Positions 1 through 6,469 of a stretch of 11,867 nucleotides of DNA are shown here, piece by piece. The first letter of the stretch is position 1. The number at the start of each line of letters is the position of its first letter. Source of the stretch: an uncultured Clostridia bacterium. GTDB taxonomy: Bacteria > Bacillota > Clostridia > UBA1381. Position numbers and translations under genes: made by a program. The notes beneath the pieces are model-generated. The model ran no database searches and was not told where the DNA came from. It saw nothing but the letters and a program-made list of their open reading frames with translations. The stretch spans positions 1-11,867 of the forward strand of contig CAKSFY010000064.1 in the NCBI GenBank assembly GCA_934454035.1, read 5' to 3'.

Positions 1-754
1 ATGTATCGGTATCCACCGGAATTACTTTAAGTCCTATAAGCTCCCTATAATAATCGGCAATTGTCCCCCAGGTTTGATGCTCGGCAGTGGAAACCGTAAA
101 GGCTTCCTTTTTTGCTTTATCATTTCCCACGAGGCGTGCTATCATTTTTCCGACATCTCCGCCCCAGCTCATGGTTGCCTGTGCAGCGAGTGCCTTTTCG
201 GGCAAAATTACCGGAAGTCCCATTTTTGCGCGTCGGATAAAAACATATGCTTCAAGCGTTACCAGCTGGAATCTGTAGCTTGAATATGTTACCGCAGGAC
301 GGACCACAGTCCAGTTATCATATTTAGATGCTCTTAAAATATTTTCGCATCTTGCTTTGTATAGTCCGTACTCCTCTGTTTGCAGATATTCTTTATCACG
401 TGTTACGTCCAGAAGCCGGGGTGAAGTTTCTTTAATCGGATGTTCTTCGTCTGCATAAACGCGATAGCTTGACAGAGATATATAATGTTTTGTGTTTTGC
501 AGAAACAATTCAAATCTTTCGGCAAATTTTGATGTTTCATAAATCATAAAGTCAACTATTGCGTCATAATTGTTTTTTAAGATTTCTTTCATGACATCAA
601 TATCCATCGCATTTTTTTTGATATAAGTAAGTCCCTTTTGTGTACTTACTGTGTCGTCCAGCGTCATGGCGTCAACTTCATATCCCATTTTTAAAAGTTC
701 GGGAACAAGATATTTCCCCATAGCACCGGTTCCGCCCATTACCAATACTTTCAT
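1..754 (-). CDS. NAD-dependent epimerase/dehydratase (extended SDR), 3' end cut off by the window
   Basis: Seen: an uninterrupted frame of 251 codons starting at ATG 752-754 and running off the left edge. The N-terminus carries a Rossmann dinucleotide-binding motif GGTGAMG at residues 7-13. A serine/tyrosine segment SLSSYRVYA lies near residues 93-101 and the catalytic YxxxK is Y129...K133. An RPAVTYSS segment at about 154-161 is typical of extended short-chain dehydrogenases. A good AGGAGGT ribosome site lies 6 bases upstream of the start. The start overlaps the stop of the upstream dehydroquinase-like gene (ATGA), so the two are translationally coupled. Family knowledge: such enzymes epimerise, dehydrate or reduce nucleotide-sugars or other polyols using NAD(P). 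Inference: it acts on the same substrate or pathway as its coupled partner. The substrate cannot be read from the sequence, and the C-terminal substrate domain is incomplete here. Confidence 0.88.
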   Translation of the reverse strand, partial: MKVLVMGGTGAMGKYLVPELLKMGYEVDAMTLDDTVSTQKGLTYIKKNAMDIDVMKEILKNNYDAIVDFMIYETSKFAERFELFLQNTKHYISLSSYRVYADEEHPIKETSPRLLDVTRDKEYLQTEEYGLYKARCENILRASKYDNWTVVRPAVTYSSYRFQLVTLEAYVFIRRAKMGLPVILPEKALAAQATMSWGGDVGKMIARLVGNDKAKKEAFTVSTAEHQTWGTIADYYRELIGLKVIPVDTDT

Positions 755-1518
755 TTTTTTACCTCCTGCATATTAATTATTTTCCGTGCCGTTTCAATTG
801 TCGGCTGGTTATTGCCGACCTCGTGCTCATTTGTGCAAAGAAACAGGGAAGAACCGGCAATCATAGGTCCGAACAGTCTGTGCAGGCGGCAGTTGTCTCC
901 GTTGCACAGGAACAGCGTATCAATTTTAATATTCTCTTTCAGCATAAATAAAATATCAAAGTTGTCTTTCAGCTCTTTTTCGGTGTCGGCATTGGTTACG
1001 ATTTTGGCTATATCGGCATGCCGCGCTTCCTGCAAGCGTGCAATTTCAAGAACCTCTTCCGGGGTCATATAGTGATGAGTGTGTGATGAGATAAGTACCT
1101 CACCGCCCATTTTGTGAATTGTGTCGGCAAGCTTTGTTTGTTTTTCGATTGCAGCTTCGTCCTTTGTAATTTCAATCGGTGATTCCGAAAACATATCCCC
1201 CCAGATGTCAATCAGTCCGGCACCGCAGTCGAGGGCAAGCAAAAGCTCCTCGGCAAGTTCGTCGTCAGACAAATCGGGGTTGACATTTCCGCGCCTGTAA
1301 TCGGTCAGATATGCAGGTCTTGAGTCCATTGCGTCAAAAATCTTCGTGAGGTATTCTCTTGTTCTGAATTTTGAATCGAGTCCCTCCATGCAGAATCCGA
1401 ATGCTTCCGCACCGTTTTCAAGTCCTTTTCGGATTCTTGAAATTACGTCATCATAATCTTTCGGACGGTTAATCATGACTGTCAGAATTGGTCTTTCAAG
1501 ATTATAGAATTTCGGCAT
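751..1518 (-). CDS. Divergent type I 3-dehydroquinate dehydratase-like protein (class I aldolase fold)
   Basis: 255 aa. The start chosen is ATG 1516-1518, 8 bases after a perfect AAAGGAGG; a frame extension to 1542 lacks a ribosome site. The overall pattern follows AroD: an early beta strand near residue 10, a TDYR strand end at 72-75, SSHTHHYMTP at 144-153, DIAKI at 169-173, and NCRLHRLFG then NNQP towards the C-terminus. This would place the Schiff-base lysine at K172, the catalytic histidine at H146, and the substrate arginine and glutamine at R214 and Q238. The usual ELRxD substrate motif in the first half is replaced by GFCME (41-45), and the TFR...EGG glutamate is not evident. It is coupled by a 4-base overlap to the downstream epimerase and divergent from an AraC regulator. 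Inference: a lyase or dehydratase related to AroD but probably acting on a different substrate. True AroD activity is possible but less likely. Confidence 0.72.
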   Translation of the reverse strand: MPKFYNLERPILTVMINRPKDYDDVISRIRKGLENGAEAFGFCMEGLDSKFRTREYLTKIFDAMDSRPAYLTDYRRGNVNPDLSDDELAEELLLALDCGAGLIDIWGDMFSESPIEITKDEAAIEKQTKLADTIHKMGGEVLISSHTHHYMTPEEVLEIARLQEARHADIAKIVTNADTEKELKDNFDILFMLKENIKIDTLFLCNGDNCRLHRLFGPMIAGSSLFLCTNEHEVGNNQPTIETARKIINMQEVKK

Positions 1519-1550
1519 AAAGCAAACCTCCTTTAGAAACAATTTTATTG

Positions 1551-1579
1551 TTTATATTTTAATTTTAGCGTATTGACAA
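1551..1579 (-). promoter_or_regulatory. Predicted sigma-A promoter of the dehydroquinase-like/epimerase operon
   Basis: On the minus strand, TTGTCA (plus coordinates 1574-1579) is followed by a 17-base spacer and TATAAA (1551-1556). Each hexamer matches the sigma-A consensus in five of six positions. Transcription would begin near 1544, giving a leader of about 25 bases that holds the AAAGGAGG site of the dehydroquinase-like gene. The -35 shares six bases with the -35 of the divergent AraC promoter. Confidence 0.6.
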
Positions 1580-1601
1580 GGAAAATAAAATATATTATAA
1601 T
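1573..1601 (+). promoter_or_regulatory. Predicted sigma-A promoter of the AraC-family regulator
   Basis: A perfect consensus promoter: TTGACA (1573-1578), 17-base spacer, TATAAT (1596-1601). The start would be near 1608, giving a leader of about 34 bases before the ATG at 1642. The -10 lies inside a perfect 14-bp palindrome (1591-1604, TATATTATAATATA), which could be an operator or simply A/T-rich chance. Confidence 0.75.
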
Positions 1602-1641
1602 ATAAAAAAAAGAAACTATTCTACAAAATGAGGTGAATTGC

Positions 1642-2448
1642 ATGAATCTTGCCGATATCTCAAGATTGTCCTTTTTTAAAGTGGGGAGATACGAATATAA
1701 AATCGAAAATATTTGCGATTTCAGGAAAATTCCGCGCCCGCATTTTTGCATGGGTCTTATCATAAAAGGAAACGCATCTTTTGAAGAGCTTGAATGCGGA
1801 CAGATTTATGTGAAACCGGGAGACATTATATTTGTGCCGATTACTTCCCGGTATATTTCAAAATGGCGCGGTGATCCGGAGATTTTGTATATCAGTGCGC
1901 ATTTTGCCTTTGAGCCGTCGGGCGGTATTTCGGAGCAGGACAGATTCAAAGTTCAAAAGGTGACTTTGGAAGGCTTTGAAGAATTGAAAAGAAATTTTGA
2001 ATTTATTTATGAGCATTATAATTCAGAAGACAAATCTGTTGAATATGCCGTCCTCGGAAAATTCTATGAGATTCTGTCGGAGGTGATACCGAATTTAAAA
2101 AAAATAAAACCTGCCGAGCATGACAAGCGTTTGGACGGGGCGGTAGAATATATCAGACTTAATTCAGAGAAAAATATATCTGTTGACGAGCTTGCAAACT
2201 TGTGCAGAATGAGTGTTTCGGGATTTCATATGCAGTTTAAAAGGTATGTGGGCATGACGCCGACAGAATATATCAATAATGCACGCATAGGGTGTGCAAT
2301 GCGGCTTTTGAAAGCCGATAAAAACACTTCGATTGAAGAGATAAGTGAATTGACCGGTTATGAATCGGCTGCATATTTCAGACGTGTTTTTAAGAAAATA
2401 ACCGGATTTACCCCCAGAGAGTACAGAAAAAGAAAAATTGAGATGTAG
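1642..2448 (+). CDS. AraC-family transcriptional regulator with cupin-like sensor domain
   Basis: 268 aa. ATG 1642-1644 is chosen because GAGGTG lies 6 bases upstream; the GTG at 1633 overlaps that ribosome site. Residues of about 30-95 resemble the AraC-type cupin ligand-binding domain, with a KPGDIIFVP turn typical of this fold. Residues 162-268 form the double helix-turn-helix DNA-binding domain: first helix-turn-helix around SVDELANLCRMS, second around SIEEISELTGYES, ending in the hallmark YFRRVFKKITGFTPREYR. Family knowledge: such proteins sense a small molecule, often a sugar or sugar acid, and activate or repress neighbouring genes. It is the only plus-strand gene here and is divergent from the dehydroquinase-like/epimerase pair, its most likely target. 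It is convergent with the GRE activase gene, so control of that operon is less obvious. The effector is unknown. Confidence 0.93.
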   Translation: MNLADISRLSFFKVGRYEYKIENICDFRKIPRPHFCMGLIIKGNASFEELECGQIYVKPGDIIFVPITSRYISKWRGDPEILYISAHFAFEPSGGISEQDRFKVQKVTLEGFEELKRNFEFIYEHYNSEDKSVEYAVLGKFYEILSEVIPNLKKIKPAEHDKRLDGAVEYIRLNSEKNISVDELANLCRMSVSGFHMQFKRYVGMTPTEYINNARIGCAMRLLKADKNTSIEEISELTGYESAAYFRRVFKKITGFTPREYRKRKIEM

Positions 2449-2464
2449 AAAAGTTTTTCAGCCT

Positions 2465-2506
2465 AAAAAAACAAGCCTTCCTTTAGACGGTGAAGGCTTG
2501 TTTTTA
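2465..2506. terminator. Bidirectional intrinsic terminator between the AraC gene and the GRE activase
   Basis: Arms at 2467-2480 and 2492-2505 are perfectly complementary over 14 bp (AAAAACAAGCCTTC with GAAGGCTTGTTTTT), with an 11-base loop. The A-run on one side and the T-run on the other give a U-tract on transcripts from either strand. It sits between two convergent genes and can serve both. Confidence 0.9.
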
Positions 2507-2511
2507 TTAAA

Positions 2512-2542
2512 GGATAAAGGTTCGGTAAATGAATCTTTATCC
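2512..2542 (-). repeat. Small inverted repeat over the activase stop codon
   Basis: GGATAAAG (2512-2519) and CTTTATCC (2535-2542) are complementary with a 15-base loop. The second arm includes the TAA stop of the activase gene (2537-2539). In the minus-strand transcript it lies just before the main terminator and could protect the 3' end or assist termination. It may also be chance. Confidence 0.4.
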
Positions 2543-3325
2543 GCCTATCTGACAGTCGAGTGCCGATTTTTTTGCGGTTTCCAAAAGCTCATCCATAAGT
2601 TCATCACTGTTTGGGGAAATACCTGCGAGTAAATATTCTCTTCCGAGTCCTTTGTATTTATCCTCTCCAAGCCTATGATAGGGAAGAAGATGAAGCTTTT
2701 TTACTCCTTTAAGACCTTTGGCAAAGTTTGCTATGGCGCTGATTTCTTCTTTTGTATTATTAAATCCGGGAATTACCGGTACGCGTATGGTGAGATTTGC
2801 GCCGCTTTCGGCAATCTTTTTTGCATTCTCCAGTATCATTTCATTTGGCTGACCTGTAAATGCTTTATGCTTTGCGGAGTCAATATGTTTTATATCCATT
2901 AATATGTAGTCAAGGTGCGGAAGATACTTTTCTATTACTTCAAATTTTGCAAATCCGGTGGTTTCGATAGCAGTATTTATTCCGTGTCTGTGACAGGTTT
3001 TTAAAAGCGCTGTTGCAAATTCGGGCTGCAAAAGCGATTCACCGCCCGAAAGTGTTACTCCTCCGCCGGAACGGCGGTAATAAGGCATATCTTTGAGTAT
3101 TTCGGTCATAACTTCACCGACAGAAACATCTCTGCCGACGGTTTTATCCTTTCCGCCGAAGTGCATACGTTGTATTTCAAATTCCTGCGATTCGGGATTG
3201 CAGCACCAGCGGCAGCGAAGGGCACAGCCTTTTAAAAATACAATGGTTCTGATTCCCGGACCGTCATGGATTGAATATTTTTGTATATCGAATATTCTTC
3301 CGTTTACTTTTTCCAAATCGTTCAT
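2537..3325 (-). CDS. Radical-SAM glycyl-radical-enzyme activating protein (PflA-like, no ferredoxin insert)
   Basis: 262 aa, ATG 3323-3325, preceded by AGAGGA at 8-base spacing. The N-terminal YSIHDGPGIRT (17-27) is a signature of GRE activases. The radical-SAM cluster motif CxxxCxxC is C34-C38-C41, followed by an extra C42. SGGGVTLSGGE (86-96) is the SAM-binding glycine-rich segment, and a DIKHID segment follows near residue 144. Role: it cleaves S-adenosylmethionine with a [4Fe-4S] cluster and abstracts hydrogen from the glycine of its partner GRE. The partner is almost certainly the gene 14 bases upstream. Oddity: between C42 and the SGGG motif there are no cysteines, so the two-cluster ferredoxin-like domain found in most activases of dehydratase- and decarboxylase-type GREs is absent. 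The length resembles pyruvate formate-lyase activase. Acts in the anaerobic cytoplasm. Confidence 0.93.
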   Translation of the reverse strand: MNDLEKVNGRIFDIQKYSIHDGPGIRTIVFLKGCALRCRWCCNPESQEFEIQRMHFGGKDKTVGRDVSVGEVMTEILKDMPYYRRSGGGVTLSGGESLLQPEFATALLKTCHRHGINTAIETTGFAKFEVIEKYLPHLDYILMDIKHIDSAKHKAFTGQPNEMILENAKKIAESGANLTIRVPVIPGFNNTKEEISAIANFAKGLKGVKKLHLLPYHRLGEDKYKGLGREYLLAGISPNSDELMDELLETAKKSALDCQIGG

Positions 3326-3339
3326 TATAATAATCCTCT

Positions 3340-5859
3340 TTACCTGTTAAAAGCCTGTTCGGTTCTGTTTATAATGTCGTCCTGCAAAGACTTTGAAAGC
3401 GTAGTAAACAATGCACTGTAGCCTGCAACGCGTACAACAAGGCTCTTATAATTTTCAGGGTGCTTTTGCGCGTCTAAAAGAGTTTCGCGGCTTACAACAT
3501 TAAACTGAACATGCATACCCTTTTGGTCAAAGAATCCGCGTATGTATGAGCTGAACTTCATAAGTCCGTCAATTCCCTTTAATGCGGACGGATGGAATTT
3601 CTGATTGTACAGAGTTCCGTTCGATGCTATTGCATGATCCAGCTTAGCTACAGAGTTTGCCGCAGCCGTCGGACCGTTTACATCTCTTCCTGAGCCGGGA
3701 CCTACGCCGTCGGCAACAGGAGTATGAGAGAATCTTCCGTCAGGCGTAGCACCGGTTTGCTGACCGAGCGGAACATTCGCCGAAACAGGGTAAAGACCTG
3801 CATGGAATTGCCCGCCTCTCGGATTTTTATACTTTTCAATTTCTCTTGTGTATACATATGCGATATCTCTTGCAAAGTTATCGACCTCGGGAATGTCATT
3901 TCCGTACTTCGGAACATTTTCTATGTCTTTAAGCATTTGCTCGTATTTTTCGGTCGGGTTGCCTGCCATCAGACCTTTGAAAATTTCGGCTATCTGTGCT
4001 TCGGATACCGAAATACCTTTTTCCGCAAGCTCTTTTACTGCCGCACCGGTCAGTTTTTCTGCTTCTTCGGCAGTAAATCCGTGCCCGTAGTTATTTTCAA
4101 GTGCATCTTTAAAGTCTGCAAGCGTATATTTTTTTTCATCAAATACAAGCGTTTTTATTGCATACAGCGAATCGGTCATATTTGCTATGCCAAAGCCCTG
4201 AGGCCCGGTAAAGTTATAGACAGCACCGCCCTCCTGCATACTCTTGCCGCGCTTTATACAATCTGCAACCATGCAGGATTGGAAAGGCAGCGGACAACGC
4301 TTGGAATGAGCTATATCTATTGCATTGTCGGCATTAACCATAAGTTTCATTTGATAATGAGTCTGTTTTTTGTAAGCGTCATAAAATTCTTCGAAGCTCT
4401 GCATTTTTGTGACGTCACCGGTATCAATTCCGACTTTTTCACCGTTATCGAATCCGTTTGAGAAAACAAGCTCAAGCGGCCGGCACATATTAAAGAATGC
4501 AGCGTCATGCCATCCGTCTGTTTTGCCGCCCTTTTGCGGTTCGACACAACCGATAATATTATAATCTCTCGCATCCTCAAGAGTAAGTCCTCTGCTCATC
4601 AAAGCCGGGATAATAACTTCATCATTGTAATATGCCGGAAGTCCCACGCCTGTTCTGGTAAGCTCCGCACACTTTAGTAAAAATTCGTCCGGTGTCCCGT
4701 TCCATATCCTTGCGGAGAAAGACGGCTGCGGCAGCTGTGTATGCATTGAGGCTTGTATGCAAAGGTAGGAAAGGTCATTTGTGGCGTCTGTTCCGTACTC
4801 GGTCTGACCGCCGACGCAAAGGTTTTGAAACAGACTGTAGCCTGCAAAACCCGATGCCGAACCGATATCCCGTACCTTCAGAAAATCATTAAGCTTAATC
4901 CAAACACAGTCAATCAATTCCTGGGCGTCTGCTCTTGTGATTGCACCGCTGTCAATATCGTTTTTGTAATAGGGATACATATACCGGTCAAAGCGTCCGG
5001 GAGAAATTGAGTGTCCGTTGGATTCTGTCTGCAAAAGCAATTGAATAAACCAAAAAGACTGGCACGCTTCGTAGAAGCTCTTTGCAGGATTTGCCGGAAC
5101 ATTGCGGCAGTTTGCGGCAATTTTTAAGAGCTCGTTCTTTCTTTCTGAATTGCTCTCGGATTTTGCCATGCTTTCGGCAAGCTCAGCATATCTTTCTGCA
5201 TAATCAATTGCTGCTTGGCAGGAGATAATTACAGATTCAAGAAATTCTCTTTTTTCGGGATAGTTTGCGTCTGTCATATCAATAGATAAAAGCTCTTCGG
5301 CAGCTTCTTTAATTATGCCTTTATAGCCTATCTTAAGAACTTTTCCGTAATCTACGCATACATGACCGATTCCGTTATACAAATAATTTCCGGGTGTGAA
5401 CATATTGTGCTCCATTGAGTTGATTGTTTCCGGAGTCATATATGAAAATGCAAGTTCACTGTTGGTTTTGCCCTCCCAATAAGGCGCAATTTCCTTAAGT
5501 GATTTTTTATCCTCCTCCGATATGAGAAAAGGATCTGCCGAGCGTGTGGCTATCGTATCAAATTCATCGGTAAGCCATTTATATGAATACTCGGGGAATA
5601 TCTGGCATCCACGGGATTGCTTTGTTGCGCTTCCGACAATAAGCTCCTCTTCGCGGATTGTAATCGGAAGATTCTCCAATATGTATGCAAATGCAATTGC
5701 TCTTCTTTTAACAGTCGGGAGATTCTCGGTTTGCTTATAGCTTTCGGTAAGCAAAACCGCCCTGTCTGCTTCTATTCGGGGTGTTTCGGAAATCATTCTG
5801 TCCAGAATTCTTTTTGTTCTTTCGGTCATTGGAATATCAACTTCCGTAAATTCAGCCAT
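3340..5859 (-). CDS. Glycyl radical enzyme of the glycerol/1,2-propanediol dehydratase class
   Basis: 839 aa. ATG 5857-5859 with a modest AAAGGCAGG site upstream; an ATG 10 codons later is an alternative. The C-terminal glycyl radical motif RVAGYSALF gives G813 as the radical site. The active-site loop is GCVEPQ with C438 and E440, then GWHD with D452. GHVCVD supplies H166, and ESNGHSISPGRFD supplies H283 and S284. Family knowledge: the set His/His/Ser/Cys-x-Glu/Asp, lacking the CC pair of pyruvate formate-lyase, is that of B12-independent glycerol and propanediol dehydratases (clostridial glycerol dehydratase H164, H281, S282, C433, E435, D447). Inference: a diol or polyol dehydratase producing an aldehyde; a related eliminase is possible. 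The N-terminus begins at the domain core with no encapsulation-peptide-like extension, and no microcompartment genes are nearby. Cotranscribed with its activase and probably with the upstream deaminase. Confidence 0.9.
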   Translation of the reverse strand: MAEFTEVDIPMTERTKRILDRMISETPRIEADRAVLLTESYKQTENLPTVKRRAIAFAYILENLPITIREEELIVGSATKQSRGCQIFPEYSYKWLTDEFDTIATRSADPFLISEEDKKSLKEIAPYWEGKTNSELAFSYMTPETINSMEHNMFTPGNYLYNGIGHVCVDYGKVLKIGYKGIIKEAAEELLSIDMTDANYPEKREFLESVIISCQAAIDYAERYAELAESMAKSESNSERKNELLKIAANCRNVPANPAKSFYEACQSFWFIQLLLQTESNGHSISPGRFDRYMYPYYKNDIDSGAITRADAQELIDCVWIKLNDFLKVRDIGSASGFAGYSLFQNLCVGGQTEYGTDATNDLSYLCIQASMHTQLPQPSFSARIWNGTPDEFLLKCAELTRTGVGLPAYYNDEVIIPALMSRGLTLEDARDYNIIGCVEPQKGGKTDGWHDAAFFNMCRPLELVFSNGFDNGEKVGIDTGDVTKMQSFEEFYDAYKKQTHYQMKLMVNADNAIDIAHSKRCPLPFQSCMVADCIKRGKSMQEGGAVYNFTGPQGFGIANMTDSLYAIKTLVFDEKKYTLADFKDALENNYGHGFTAEEAEKLTGAAVKELAEKGISVSEAQIAEIFKGLMAGNPTEKYEQMLKDIENVPKYGNDIPEVDNFARDIAYVYTREIEKYKNPRGGQFHAGLYPVSANVPLGQQTGATPDGRFSHTPVADGVGPGSGRDVNGPTAAANSVAKLDHAIASNGTLYNQKFHPSALKGIDGLMKFSSYIRGFFDQKGMHVQFNVVSRETLLDAQKHPENYKSLVVRVAGYSALFTTLSKSLQDDIINRTEQAFNR

Positions 5860-5886
5860 TTTTATTTAACCTGCCTTTCGTATCTA

Positions 5887-6375
5887 TCAATATCCGGAGG
5901 TGAAATCGAGCGAGTCGTCATTTTCAACCCATTCGTTCACATCTATAATCCGGTACTCATCTTTTGTGTCTCGTATTACAACTTTTTTTATTCCTGCATT
6001 TATAACCATTCGTTTGCACATGGCGCAGCAGCTGCTGTTTTTTACAAATTCACCTGTGTCCGCTTCTATTCCGACAAGATATAACCATGCATCTATCATA
6101 TCTCGGCGTTCGGCAGAAATAATTGCGTTTGCTTCAGCGTGGACGCTGCGGCACTTTTCGTATCTTTCGCCACGGGGGATATTAAGTTCCATTCGTATGC
6201 AGTGCCCTAAATCGATGCAGTTTTTTCTTCCTCTGGGTGCGCCTACATAGCCTGTTGAAATTATTTCATCATTTTTTACGATTATTGCTCCGTAATTGCG
6301 CCGCAGACATGTTCCTCTTTCCGCAACGGTTTCGGCAATATCCAGATAATAATTAATTTTGTCTTTTCTCGGCAT
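5887..6375 (-). CDS. dCMP deaminase / cytidine deaminase-family zinc protein
   Basis: 162 aa, ATG 6373-6375, with GGAAG 10 bases upstream. The catalytic zinc motif is HAEANAI with H79 and proton-shuttle E81. The second zinc half-site is C117 and C120, in SCCAMC. The segment IPRGERYEKCRSVHAE and the later INAGIKKVV are typical of the Firmicutes deoxycytidylate deaminase/ComEB branch. Role by family: hydrolytic deamination of dCMP to dUMP for dTMP synthesis. The usual proline before the first zinc cysteine (PCxxC) is a cysteine here, C116. Its gene is 27 bases upstream of the GRE with no terminator between and has its own strong promoter overlapping the end of recO, so the deaminase, GRE and activase probably share a transcript. 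The exact substrate (dCMP or another cytosine/guanine compound) is not proven by the sequence. Confidence 0.87.
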   Translation of the reverse strand: MPRKDKINYYLDIAETVAERGTCLRRNYGAIIVKNDEIISTGYVGAPRGRKNCIDLGHCIRMELNIPRGERYEKCRSVHAEANAIISAERRDMIDAWLYLVGIEADTGEFVKNSSCCAMCKRMVINAGIKKVVIRDTKDEYRIIDVNEWVENDDSLDFTSGY

Positions 6376-6400
6376 ATTGTCATCACTTCCGAATTTTGGT

Positions 6401-6420
6401 TTTAATTTGTTTTAATTTGT
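6401..6420. repeat. Two tandem 10-bp copies in the deaminase leader
   Basis: TTTAATTTGT occurs twice head to tail, flanked by looser variants (TTTTGGT before, TTTTATTGGT after). It lies in the predicted leader of the deaminase-GRE transcript, between the promoter and the ribosome site. It may be a protein-binding site or only A/T-rich drift. Confidence 0.4.
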
Positions 6421-6440
6421 TTTTATTGGTTTCTACTTCT

Positions 6441-6469
6441 ATTTTACAATTTTTTTTGCATTATGTCAA
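6441..6469 (-). promoter_or_regulatory. Predicted sigma-A promoter of the deaminase-GRE-activase operon
   Basis: On the minus strand TTGACA (plus coordinates 6464-6469), a 17-base spacer and TAAAAT (6441-6446) form a near-perfect sigma-A promoter. The -35 lies inside the last codons of recO and the spacer includes its stop codon. Transcription would start near 6434, leaving a leader of about 58 bases. No terminator separates recO from this operon, so read-through from recO is also possible. Confidence 0.72.

Noticed and set aside
1519..1641. A riboswitch or other structured leader in the divergent intergenic gap
   Set aside because: The gap is A/T-rich and fully accounted for by two promoters and two ribosome sites; no conserved stem-rich aptamer pattern was seen.
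3724..4461. A 245-codon open frame on the plus strand inside the glycyl radical enzyme
   Set aside because: It lies fully antisense to a well-supported gene with catalytic motifs throughout, has Cys/Phe/Tyr-rich composition typical of antisense frames, and resembles no family.
5617..6084. A 155-codon plus-strand frame spanning the GRE start and the deaminase
   Set aside because: It is antisense to both genes and has a composition (Phe, Cys, Tyr) expected of a shadow frame.
2449..6460. A bacterial microcompartment locus around the glycyl radical enzyme
   Set aside because: No shell protein, aldehyde dehydrogenase or phosphotransacylase gene is present in the window, and the GRE lacks an obvious terminal encapsulation peptide.
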